Source: a virus | DNA length: 37,970 nt | IMG/VR virus record: IMGVR_UViG_3300044622_000909 | Location: 1 to 37,970 of that record | Direction: 5' to 3' (one strand) | In this document: piece after piece, positions 8,198-14,906 of the stretch | How positions within the stretch are numbered: the first letter of the stretch is position 1 | How the letters are laid out: each line of letters starts with the position of its first letter | Made by a program: the position numbers and the translations under genes | Notes under the pieces: model-generated | The model's database searches: none | Told to the model about the DNA's origin: nothing | Seen by the model: the letters and a program-made list of their open reading frames with translations, nothing else

Positions 8198-8935
8198 TTA
8201 TTGTTTCATTGATAGTTTTTTATCAATAATTTTAGTTGGTAGGTCGTATAATTTTTCAATATAACCATTTCTTCTAAGGAGTTTAAATACCAAATTTTCT
8301 AAAGACATTTCACCACCTTTTTCTAATCCACAATTTCTAAAATTTTTTAATTTTTCTTTATATTTTTTTACAATATTTTTTATTTCTTCAGGGTCTTCGT
8401 CTTCTATGTTGTCAACAACACCATCAATAATTCTCATCCATTGTTTGGATCTTTCTTTAATTAATTCTTTGTCTATAGTTTCTTTATTAATTTTTTTAGG
8501 TTCATTAATCCACATATCATAAAGAATTGAATATACCCCACTACTAAATGCTTCTGTGTTTTCATCTTGAACAAAACACTCAACATCATACCCAAACATA
8601 TTTATATTATGTTTTTGGTTAAAAATAATTTTTTTCAAATCAAAAAATTCTAAATACAAATCTTTGGTGTTTTCAGAAAATTGATTAAAATTTACAACAA
8701 TATGTAAATCTATATCTGAATATTTTGACCAATTATAGTTAACAAGAGATCCGATCATAATTATGTCGGTGATAATAACATCAACACCTAATGAATCAAT
8801 AAAAATATTTGAGGTTTCTAAAAGTTTTTTTCTAACTTCAGATTTTAAAGTATAAGATTTACCATCTTTTTCCCAAACTTTTGGGTTGAGGTTATCTTGT
8901 ATTTTAAAACTATTAATTAATTCTGCGTCCATCAT
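8198..8935 (-). CDS. nucleotidyltransferase-fold protein
   Basis: A 245-residue protein starting MMDAELINSF. The frame is open to a TTG at 8947, but that codon would lie inside the TATTTATA motif, so the ATG pair at 8930-8935 is preferred. Residues 62-82 read GSLVNYNWSKYSDIDLHIVV, the GS-x10-DxD signature of the polymerase-beta-like nucleotidyltransferase superfamily, with catalytic D74 and D76. The rest is charged and helical, with no second recognisable domain. Family members add nucleotides to RNA, proteins or small molecules. Minimal members occur in toxin-antitoxin pairs, so phage defence or counter-defence is possible, but no partner gene is evident next to it. Substrate unknown. Confidence 0.7.
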   Translation of the reverse strand: MMDAELINSFKIQDNLNPKVWEKDGKSYTLKSEVRKKLLETSNIFIDSLGVDVIITDIIMIGSLVNYNWSKYSDIDLHIVVNFNQFSENTKDLYLEFFDLKKIIFNQKHNINMFGYDVECFVQDENTEAFSSGVYSILYDMWINEPKKINKETIDKELIKERSKQWMRIIDGVVDNIEDEDPEEIKNIVKKYKEKLKNFRNCGLEKGGEMSLENLVFKLLRRNGYIEKLYDLPTKIIDKKLSMKQ

Positions 8936-8936
8936 A

Positions 8937-8944
8937 TATAAATA
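8937..8944 (-). promoter_or_regulatory. late-type motif TATTTATA abutting a start codon
   Basis: TATTTATA on the minus strand, 1 base before the ATG of the nucleotidyltransferase gene. If it is a promoter for this gene the transcript would be leaderless or start inside the gene. Confidence 0.4.
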
Positions 8945-8959
8945 CAACGTTATTATAAA

Positions 8960-9205
8960 TTAACCTAGCTTATTGTACTTGTATTTTTTTGCGATTTGTA
9001 AATTAAAGTAATTACCCTGAGATGGTGCGGATCTAAATTCCGTATATGATTGATGTGGTACATTATCATATTCATACTTAATACCATTTTTAAATTCCAC
9101 AATTAATTTTTTTGTTGCGGTATCATACTCACTTCTTACAACATTAGATGATTGAACCTCGTTCAATATTTTTGTTCCAACATATTCTTCTTTTAAGATT
9201 GCCAT
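8960..9205 (-). CDS. KTSC-domain protein, 81 aa
   Basis: A small protein whose residues 19-81 match the KTSC domain: VRSEYDTATKKLIVEFKNG, then Y-x-Y-x-x-VP (YEYDNVP), and a C-terminal segment SAPSQGNYFNLQIAKKYKY with the conserved S-x-G-x-(Y/F)-(F/L)-N. KTSC domains are named after a lysyl-tRNA synthetase C-terminal extension and are frequent as stand-alone small proteins in phages and bacteria; a nucleic-acid-binding role is suspected but not shown. It lies between the UVR-motif protein and the nucleotidyltransferase on the same strand. Confidence 0.8.
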   Translation of the reverse strand: MAILKEEYVGTKILNEVQSSNVVRSEYDTATKKLIVEFKNGIKYEYDNVPHQSYTEFRSAPSQGNYFNLQIAKKYKYNKLG

Positions 9206-9237
9206 AATATTTTTATTTTAAATATATTTCTATAAAT

Positions 9238-9263
9238 TAAAAAATCCACCCTTTTGGGTGGAT
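9238..9263 (-). terminator. rho-independent terminator
   Basis: ATCCACCC and GGGTGGAT arms with a 4-base loop; on the minus strand a T-run follows. It ends the UVR-motif gene just downstream of its stop. Confidence 0.8.
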
Positions 9264-9268
9264 CTTAA

Positions 9269-9640
9269 TTATTTTAACTTGTTTATCTGATCACGATATT
9301 CAATGGACTTTTCAAATTCTTGATTCTTTATTGATTCGTCTAATTTGGATTGTAGTTCAAATATTTTTTCTTTATTCTCCTCCAATTTTTTTATCTTATC
9401 ACGTAACTCTACGGCTTCCTCAAAATTTTGATCTTCTATTGCCAAAATTAATTTATCTTTTAAATCAATCAAATCATCACCTTCAGTTTTACGAGTCATG
9501 TAGGTATAGGAAAAAGATCCATCTGGGGATTTATAGGTTTTTTTAGTCCAATTCTTATCATCTAAAAATGATGAACTTAAACTCATTCGTTCTGAGAACA
9601 TTTCATTAAAAATTTTATCAAAATTTCTAAAATTAAACAT
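9269..9640 (-). CDS. UVR-motif protein, possible Clp adaptor
   Basis: A 123-residue protein with two tandem UVR motifs in its C-terminal half: DLKDKLILAIEDQNFEEAVELRDKI (about 59-83) and ELQSKLDESIKNQEFEKSIEYRDQI (about 95-119), each a helical hairpin with the typical (N/E)(F/Y)E.A..(L/Y)RD core. UVR motifs mediate contacts in UvrB-UvrC and also occur in ClpC and its partner McsA. The N-terminal half starts MFNFRNFDKIFNEMFSE and holds a short beta-like segment, with no zinc cysteines, so it is not a full McsA. It is divergent from the ClpC-like gene, with paired palindromes between them. This suggests a common regulator and perhaps a functional pair (inference). Confidence 0.7.
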   Translation of the reverse strand: MFNFRNFDKIFNEMFSERMSLSSSFLDDKNWTKKTYKSPDGSFSYTYMTRKTEGDDLIDLKDKLILAIEDQNFEEAVELRDKIKKLEENKEKIFELQSKLDESIKNQEFEKSIEYRDQINKLK

Positions 9641-9706
9641 AGTATTATTTTTTATAGTTTATTATTTTTACCTTTTTTTACTAAATATGTGCCAAACCAT
9701 AAAATA

Positions 9707-9750
9707 TGACAAAATGTCAGTTAGTATTTTTTTACCATGACATTTTGTCA
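9707..9750. promoter_or_regulatory. paired palindromic operator candidate
   Basis: TGACAAAATGTCA at 9707-9719 and TGACATTTTGTCA at 9738-9750. Each has 5-bp arms TGACA/TGTCA around 3 bases, and the two 13-mers are exact reverse complements. Their centres are 31 bp apart, close to three helical turns. They lie in the divergent region between the UVR-motif gene and the ClpC-like gene, as expected for a dimeric regulator's operators; together they could also fold into a 13-bp hairpin. Confidence 0.6.
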
Positions 9751-9802
9751 AAAGGTATACTTTTTAAACTTGATTTACTATTTTTTAATAAAACAAAAAG
9801 AT

Positions 9803-11863
9803 ATGATTGAATTTATGGATGAAAACGATAAAGGTAAAAAAAAGACAGATGGGGGAACACCAGTTTTAGATAACTTTAGTAAGGATTTAAATAAATTGGC
9901 AAGTGAAGGAAAATTAGATCCTGTAATTGGTCGTGAAAAGGAAATTTTTAGAATTGCACAAGTATTATCTCGTAGAAAGAAAAATAACCCAATAATCATT
10001 GGTGAGCCAGGTGCAGGTAAAACTGCAATTGTTGAGGGACTTGCAATGATGATACATAATGGTGAATGTCCAAAAAATTTATCAGATAAAAGAATCGTAT
10101 CTTTAGATATTAACTCTATTGTTGCAGGTACAAAATATAGAGGTCAATTTGAGGAAAGAATGAAGATTATCATTGAGGAACTTCAAATGGCTCCAAATAT
10201 CATAATTTTTATTGATGAGATCCACACAATGGTTGGTGCTGGTAATAGTTCAGGATCTTTAGACGCATCCAACATATTCAAACCTGCGTTATCTCGTGGT
10301 GAACTTCAATGTATTGGGGCAACAACTTTAGATGAGTATCGTAGACATTTTGAAAAGGATGGCGCATTAGAAAGAAGATTCCAAAAAATTGTTATTGATC
10401 CATCTACCAAAGAAGAAACCTTTGAAATCCTTAAACAAAGTAAGGGGAAATATGAAGAACATCACAAAGTTAACTATACTGATGAGGCATTGTTATTATG
10501 TGTAGAATTAGCCGATCGTTATATTACAGATCGTGAATTTCCTGATAAGGCATTTGATATTTTAGATGAGGTTGGATCAAGAATGCAAATTGACATTAAA
10601 CTTCCTGAAATTATTGAAAAATTAAAACAGGATGCTCAAAATATTAAAAAAGAAAAGGTAGATGTTATTAAAAAACAAAACTACGAACAAGCCGCAGAAT
10701 TACGTGATAAAGAACGTAAAATTTTAACTGATTTGGAAAACGAAAAGAAAAAATTTGACAATGAACTTAAAACAAGTAAACGTGGTATTCCAGAAGAGAT
10801 AATTTATGAGGTAGTTTCAAATATGACTAAAATACCTGTAAGTAAGATAAATATTGATGAGAAAAATTCTTTAGTTAATTTAGAATCAACATTAAACACT
10901 AACGTTATTGGTCAAGAAGAAGCCGTTGGTAAAATATCTAAATCAATTAGAAGAAATCGTGTTGGAATTAAAGATCCAAATAGACCTATCGGTTCATTCA
11001 TCTTTTTAGGGTCTACAGGTGTTGGTAAAACATTCTTAGCAAAACAATTAGCAAAAGAAATATTCGGTAGTGAGGATAATCTTATCCGTGTGGATATGTC
11101 CGAATACCAAGAAAAACACACAATATCAAGATTAATTGGATCTCCTCCAGGATATGTAGGACACGAAGAAGGTGGACAACTTACAGAACAAGTTAAGAAC
11201 AAACCTTATTGTGTTATTTTATTTGATGAGATTGAGAAGGCAAATAAAGACATATTCTCAACATTATTACAGATGTTAGATGATGGACATTTAACTGATG
11301 GGTTAGGTAGAAAGATCAATTTTAAGAATTGTTTGATTATCATGACATCTAACATTGGGGTTAGAAAATTACAAGACTTTGGTACAGGTGTTGGTTTCAA
11401 ATCAAGTAACTCAAGTGAAGTTGTCCAAGAAGAACAAAAAAGAGATGTTCTTAAAAAAGAACTTAGTAAATTTTTCGCCCCTGAATTTTTAAATAGAATT
11501 GATGATGTTGTTATATTTAACTCTCTAAATAAAGATAACATTGATAAAATTGTAAAATTAGAAATTGATATTTTAGTTAAAAGACTAAAATCTATGAAGT
11601 ATAATTTCACATATGAAAATTCAATAATTGATTTAATTTCAAAAGTTGGTTTTGATGAGATATTTGGGGCAAGACCAATTAAAAGAGCAATTCAAAATAA
11701 AATAGAAGATTTAATATCTGAAAAAATCTTAACAGGTGAAGTTACAGAAAACAAAGATTATAGGTTATTTGTTAAAACAGAAAATGATGAACAAATAATT
11801 GATCTTGAAGAGGGGGTATTAATAGAACCTAAGAAAAAAGTTAGAAAGAAAAAGGGAGAATAA
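9803..11863 (+). CDS. ClpC-like AAA+ unfoldase without N-domain
   Basis: A 686-residue double AAA+ protein of the Clp/Hsp100 class. I chose the ATG at 9803 (MIEFMDENDK) because the frame upstream overlaps the palindromes and reads as non-conserved hydrophobic sequence. The first AAA domain has Walker A GEPGAGKT (67-74), Walker B IIIFIDE (133-139) and pore loop KYRG (111-114). A middle segment VIKKQNYEQAAELRDKE (288-304) is a UVR motif as in ClpC. The second AAA domain has GSTGVGKT (403-410), pore loop GYVG (450-453), VILFDE (471-476) and GVGF (529-532), the loop that ClpC uses to dock on ClpP. The usual N-terminal adaptor/substrate domain is absent. It probably unfolds proteins, perhaps feeding host ClpP or remodelling phage or host complexes. 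Confidence 0.9.
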   Translation: MIEFMDENDKGKKKTDGGTPVLDNFSKDLNKLASEGKLDPVIGREKEIFRIAQVLSRRKKNNPIIIGEPGAGKTAIVEGLAMMIHNGECPKNLSDKRIVSLDINSIVAGTKYRGQFEERMKIIIEELQMAPNIIIFIDEIHTMVGAGNSSGSLDASNIFKPALSRGELQCIGATTLDEYRRHFEKDGALERRFQKIVIDPSTKEETFEILKQSKGKYEEHHKVNYTDEALLLCVELADRYITDREFPDKAFDILDEVGSRMQIDIKLPEIIEKLKQDAQNIKKEKVDVIKKQNYEQAAELRDKERKILTDLENEKKKFDNELKTSKRGIPEEIIYEVVSNMTKIPVSKINIDEKNSLVNLESTLNTNVIGQEEAVGKISKSIRRNRVGIKDPNRPIGSFIFLGSTGVGKTFLAKQLAKEIFGSEDNLIRVDMSEYQEKHTISRLIGSPPGYVGHEEGGQLTEQVKNKPYCVILFDEIEKANKDIFSTLLQMLDDGHLTDGLGRKINFKNCLIIMTSNIGVRKLQDFGTGVGFKSSNSSEVVQEEQKRDVLKKELSKFFAPEFLNRIDDVVIFNSLNKDNIDKIVKLEIDILVKRLKSMKYNFTYENSIIDLISKVGFDEIFGARPIKRAIQNKIEDLISEKILTGEVTENKDYRLFVKTENDEQIIDLEEGVLIEPKKKVRKKKGE

Positions 11864-11874
11864 TCTCCCTTTTT
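11851..11874. terminator. bidirectional rho-independent terminator
   Basis: AAAGGGAGA and TCTCCCTTT arms with a 4-base loop, then a T-run; the clpC-like stop codon lies in the hairpin. It also ends the convergent peptidase gene. Confidence 0.85.
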
Positions 11875-11878
11875 TTAT

Positions 11879-12664
11879 TTAGTGTTTTTCGTAACCTAAT
11901 TCCTCAATCATCATCTTACCAACTTTAATTCCGTTATAAGTGTCTTCTACGACCACGTATTCGTTTCTTGTATGGTAGTTATAGTATCCTATAGAAATAT
12001 TGAAACACGGGATGTTAAACATAGTTCTAATAGGATAAATGTCCGTGTAAGGATGTTTGTGGTATTTTGTATCAGATGGAAAGTGTTCTGTAATCAATCG
12101 TCCACCAACTTCAAAGAATTTACTATCACGATCAAACATACTTCTTCCCATCAAAAACTCAGAAATCATATTATTCTCAGGAGCGTCAAATTGGATCCCA
12201 TAACCAACATTTGTGAAAAACTCAGGATCCGCCTTAAATGAACCTTTACAACCTGTTTCCTCAGATACAAAAAATGCAGATTTTAAATTAGGTAGTTCAT
12301 TCAACAATTCCAAACAACCGTACACACCACATTTATCGTCACCACCAATACCTGTTGGTTCGTCATTGTCGTTATACGCTTTTAATGATAATTTTACATT
12401 GCCCTGAGCGTCAGGTAACATTTCTTCAAATACATTAATTGTATCAATGTTATGTACCGTATCGGTATGTGCAATCACACATGGGAAATATGATATGTTT
12501 TCATCGGTTTGTTTTGTTGCATAAATGTTTGACATTTCGTCAACATAAAAAGGAATATTGTTTTCGGTCAACCAATTTGTAATAAATTGAACCATTCTTT
12601 CTTCCTGATAAGTTTTAGTGGGTACGGATAATACCTCTTTCAATAATTCATAATTTCGTTCCAT
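11879..12664 (-). CDS. M20-type metallopeptidase
   Basis: A 261-residue protein of the M20/M28 zinc peptidase type, similar to peptidase T and other aminopeptidases. Metal and catalytic motifs are in order: AHTDT (65-69, H66 with catalytic D68), GIGGDDKCG (105-113, bridging D109), FFVSEETGCKGS (131-142, catalytic E135 and ligand E136), QFDAPEN (158-164, D160) and NYHTRNEYVV (229-238, final ligand H231). The lid domain present in full M20 enzymes is reduced, since those are normally 380-420 residues, so this is a compact form. It would cleave small peptides or amide bonds in the cytoplasm; no signal peptide is present. It is rare in phages, and a role in recycling peptides or removing a host peptide is conjecture. 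A weak TATATTTG element precedes the start. Confidence 0.85.
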   Translation of the reverse strand: MERNYELLKEVLSVPTKTYQEERMVQFITNWLTENNIPFYVDEMSNIYATKQTDENISYFPCVIAHTDTVHNIDTINVFEEMLPDAQGNVKLSLKAYNDNDEPTGIGGDDKCGVYGCLELLNELPNLKSAFFVSEETGCKGSFKADPEFFTNVGYGIQFDAPENNMISEFLMGRSMFDRDSKFFEVGGRLITEHFPSDTKYHKHPYTDIYPIRTMFNIPCFNISIGYYNYHTRNEYVVVEDTYNGIKVGKMMIEELGYEKH

Positions 12665-12668
12665 AACA

Positions 12669-12676
12669 CAAATATA
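12669..12676 (-). promoter_or_regulatory. weak host-type -7 element TATATTTG
   Basis: TATATTTG on the minus strand, 4 bases before the peptidase ATG. It fits the Bacteroidota TAnnTTTG element, but I see no TTG at the right distance upstream and the leader would be almost nil. Confidence 0.3.
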
Positions 12677-12691
12677 GACAATTAATTTGAA

Positions 12692-14065
12692 TTATAAAAA
12701 TTTTTTTCTTACTATCCTTCTTTCGTTAAATAATTCGGGTTGATTGTCCAATTGATATAAACCGTCAACATCCAAAAGTCTTTGATGGTATTTACCGGTC
12801 TTATCGTTATGAACGTTAACTAAAACTTTATTAGTTTCAGGTTGGACCTTTAAAATTAAAAATTGTAGGTTTGGATCTTTTTCTGTATGTCTCCATTCAT
12901 ACCCATATGTTTTTTCAACATGATCTAACATTTCATTGTAATCATCAATATTAATAAAACGATCATCCTCTTGTATTTTTTCTAACATTGAGTCCAAACT
13001 TTTTGAGTAATACTCTTGCATAACATTATCGTCCCAATCATCACAATTTACTTCATACATTAACTCATTCCAATAACCTCTATCTTTCTTATCATAAAGT
13101 TTTATTAATTTATTTAATAACTCACTTAACGTAAATTTATCATTTTCAACATCACTATACCAATGTAATAATACTCCAACAGTTGTTTCAAATCTATATC
13201 CTCTATGTATTTCTTTTATTCCGAATTTATCAAATGGTTTAGCAATCTCACCTAAGATTATATCTTTAACCACATCATCAATACAATCTTGCCATTTGGA
13301 TGTGTACTCATAAATTAAATCATCAACAATTCTTCCAAAGTGTTCACTTAAAATAGCCGCAATACCTCTTTTACTACTAAGTTCAGCTCTATTTTCATAA
13401 AATTTGGCAACTTGGAGTGCTTTACGTTGGTTTTCATCGTTAAAATGGTATTCAATAAATTCACCATCTTTCCATCTATCCCCCTCACCATATGTGTCAT
13501 AATCACGACCTGAGTAATTACCAACAAACGTTCTATAAGTATATAGATCGTCAGCATCCTCAACACCTATAGTGTCCAAAAAAACCTCATCATCTTCAAA
13601 TTTAATAACAACCTTAGAATTGCTTGGGTTTTTGGTATTGAATTTTACTTCATCAATTAGAGGATCGTCCCCATTACTTCTCCAATGTGGATCATAACCT
13701 TTGGAAACCTCCCTTAAAAATTCATATGTTTTACCACCTTTAATCAACGGTGATAATATCTTTAATGAAGATAAAAATGCACGTTTTAAATCGTTTACAG
13801 TAACAATTTCATTGTTTTTATTAAGGTCTCTAATAACACTACCATCCTTATCATTAAAAATAGAATATATATTTTTATCCTTTTTACTAATTATAAAATA
13901 TAGATCACCATTTCTATAGTGACTATTCCAATTATCATTACCATAAAAATCAGTTCCAAAATATTGGGCAGATTTTAAATTTAATGTTTTAACAACTTTA
14001 ACGTTCTCATCATCCTGTATTATATCAACATCCTCATCGTATGGGTTATAATTTCCTTTTTCCAT
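12692..14065 (-). CDS. hypothetical protein, 457 aa
   Basis: No family recognised. The protein starts MEKGNYNPYDEDVDIIQDDENV and is acidic and soluble, without signal peptide or membrane helices. Residues 35-150 look like a small mixed domain with aromatic-rich strands (AQYFGTDFYGNDNWNSHYRNGDLYFIISKKD). This resembles short beta repeats found in phage DNA- or substrate-interacting proteins, but too weakly to name. The middle and end are helical and charged, with WDDNVMQEYYSKSLDSML near 345-360. A degenerate late-type motif (TATTTATT) lies about 5 bases before the ATG. It is separated from the peptidase by 27 bases and may be cotranscribed with it. Confidence 0.75.
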   Translation of the reverse strand: MEKGNYNPYDEDVDIIQDDENVKVVKTLNLKSAQYFGTDFYGNDNWNSHYRNGDLYFIISKKDKNIYSIFNDKDGSVIRDLNKNNEIVTVNDLKRAFLSSLKILSPLIKGGKTYEFLREVSKGYDPHWRSNGDDPLIDEVKFNTKNPSNSKVVIKFEDDEVFLDTIGVEDADDLYTYRTFVGNYSGRDYDTYGEGDRWKDGEFIEYHFNDENQRKALQVAKFYENRAELSSKRGIAAILSEHFGRIVDDLIYEYTSKWQDCIDDVVKDIILGEIAKPFDKFGIKEIHRGYRFETTVGVLLHWYSDVENDKFTLSELLNKLIKLYDKKDRGYWNELMYEVNCDDWDDNVMQEYYSKSLDSMLEKIQEDDRFINIDDYNEMLDHVEKTYGYEWRHTEKDPNLQFLILKVQPETNKVLVNVHNDKTGKYHQRLLDVDGLYQLDNQPELFNERRIVRKKFL

Positions 14066-14087
14066 ATGAAATAAATATCAAAAAATT

Positions 14088-14117
14088 TTGATTATTGTAG
14101 TTTTACACTTATATTTG
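14088..14117 (+). promoter_or_regulatory. host-type promoter of the tmRNA
   Basis: TTG at 14088-14090, 19 bases, then TATATTTG at 14110-14117, the Bacteroidota housekeeping consensus. The predicted start is near 14122, leaving about 20 bases to be removed by RNase P before the mature 5' end at 14144. Confidence 0.75.
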
Positions 14118-14143
14118 TATTTATAATAAGTTATTTGACATAT

Positions 14144-14561
14144 GGGGGTGTTTTTGGATTTGACAGGTATTGGCTGAAGACAAAGGGCACGTGGAGACTG
14201 AATTAATCTCCTTAAAAACTGATTCACAAAAACAATCGGCGACGTTTTATCGAAAATGGAAACTCTTGGTTTACTAAGAGAATCCGAAGTTACTGTAGCC
14301 TAAGAGGTTTACGGAAACGGGGGGTCGGTGGACACATAACCTAGCAACAGAAGTCCTTAAGGTGTGGTTTCTACCCTAAAAGGAACAAACGGTCTCGTTC
14401 AGAGTGCTACCGTAACAAAAGTGAACTCAACACAGTTATTGGTAACGATGTCAAAATAGGAACCAAATATTTCGGAAGGTATCACAAACCTTGACCTAAA
14501 CGTGTAGTCCTTCTCTGACAGGATATTATGGACCGGAGTTCGAGCCTCCGCACCTCCACCA
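14144..14561 (+). ncRNA. ssrA: transfer-messenger RNA (tmRNA)
   Basis: A complete one-piece tmRNA of 418 bases. The 5' end GGGGGTG pairs with CACCTCC near the 3' end (one G-U), followed by discriminator A and an encoded CCA (14559-14561). The T arm reads CCGGAG-TTCGAGC-CTCCG (about 14533-14550), and the 5' part carries the conserved GGATTTGACAGG. A resume codon is proposed at GGC 14238 (nucleotide 95; E. coli uses 90), preceded by AATC. The frame then encodes 21 residues from GDVLSK to ESEVTVA and stops at TAA 14301-14303. tmRNA rescues stalled ribosomes and tags the product for proteolysis with host SmpB. The proposed tag is longer than typical Bacteroidota tags (about 9 residues, ending ALAA), so the frame assignment is an inference. 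Confidence 0.93.
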
Positions 14562-14566
14562 AATGT

Positions 14567-14594
14567 AAACCTCATCTTCGGATGGGGTTTTTTT
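14567..14594 (+). terminator. terminator of the tmRNA gene
   Basis: A 10-bp stem AAACCTCATC/GATGGGGTTT closed by a UUCG tetraloop and followed by a T-run. Confidence 0.9.
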
Positions 14595-14650
14595 ATGCAC
14601 TATAATTATATTTTAGTGTTGTATGAATATTATATTTTAGTGCATAAAAA
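14590..14650. repeat. 13-bp inverted repeat with internal direct repeat
   Basis: TTTTTATGCACTA at 14590-14602 and TAGTGCATAAAAA at 14638-14650 are exact reverse complements. The 35-base interval contains a direct repeat of TATATTTTAGTG (about 14608-14619 and 14631-14642, the second overlapping the right arm). It lies between two terminators, outside any gene. Confidence 0.7.
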
Positions 14651-14670
14651 AACCCACCAAAAGGTAGGTT
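14646..14670 (-). terminator. terminator of the small lipoprotein gene
   Basis: On the minus strand AACCTACC-TTTT-GGTGGGTT is followed by a T-run, 22 bases after the lipoprotein stop codon. Confidence 0.8.
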
Positions 14671-14692
14671 CCGTTTTAAAATAAATGTAAAA

Positions 14693-14878
14693 TTATTTTT
14701 TTGTTGTGTCAGAAACAACTTCAGTTGTTGTTAAAGTAGAATCCGATACATTTGTTACATCTTCACTTGAAACTTCAGTCGAAGCATCAGTTGTGGATCC
14801 ATTTCCGTTTTCACCACAAGCCGTCATAAGAGTGATTGTTGTAAAAAGAACGATAGATAAGATAATTAATTTTTGCAT
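14693..14878 (-). CDS. small lipoprotein, 61 aa
   Basis: The sequence MQKLIILSIVLFTTITLMTAC is a typical lipoprotein signal: a Lys near the start, a hydrophobic core and a lipobox ending in Cys at residue 21. The mature part is only about 40 residues, rich in Ser, Thr, Asp and Glu (for example TTDASTEVSSEDV), and is probably an unstructured surface or periplasmic tail. Small phage lipoproteins made during infection can block entry of other phages, but nothing in the sequence proves that here. It lies 29 bases downstream of the large structured RNA on the same strand and has no obvious promoter of its own, so it may be expressed by read-through from the RNA promoters. Confidence 0.75.
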   Translation of the reverse strand: MQKLIILSIVLFTTITLMTACGENGNGSTTDASTEVSSEDVTNVSDSTLTTTEVVSDTTKK

Positions 14879-14906
14879 GCTTTCAATTGAATTTAAAGTT
14901 TATGTT

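Noticed and set aside
9737-9802. Upstream extension of the ClpC-like gene
   Set aside because: The extra 22 residues overlap the second palindrome and do not resemble any Clp N terminus.
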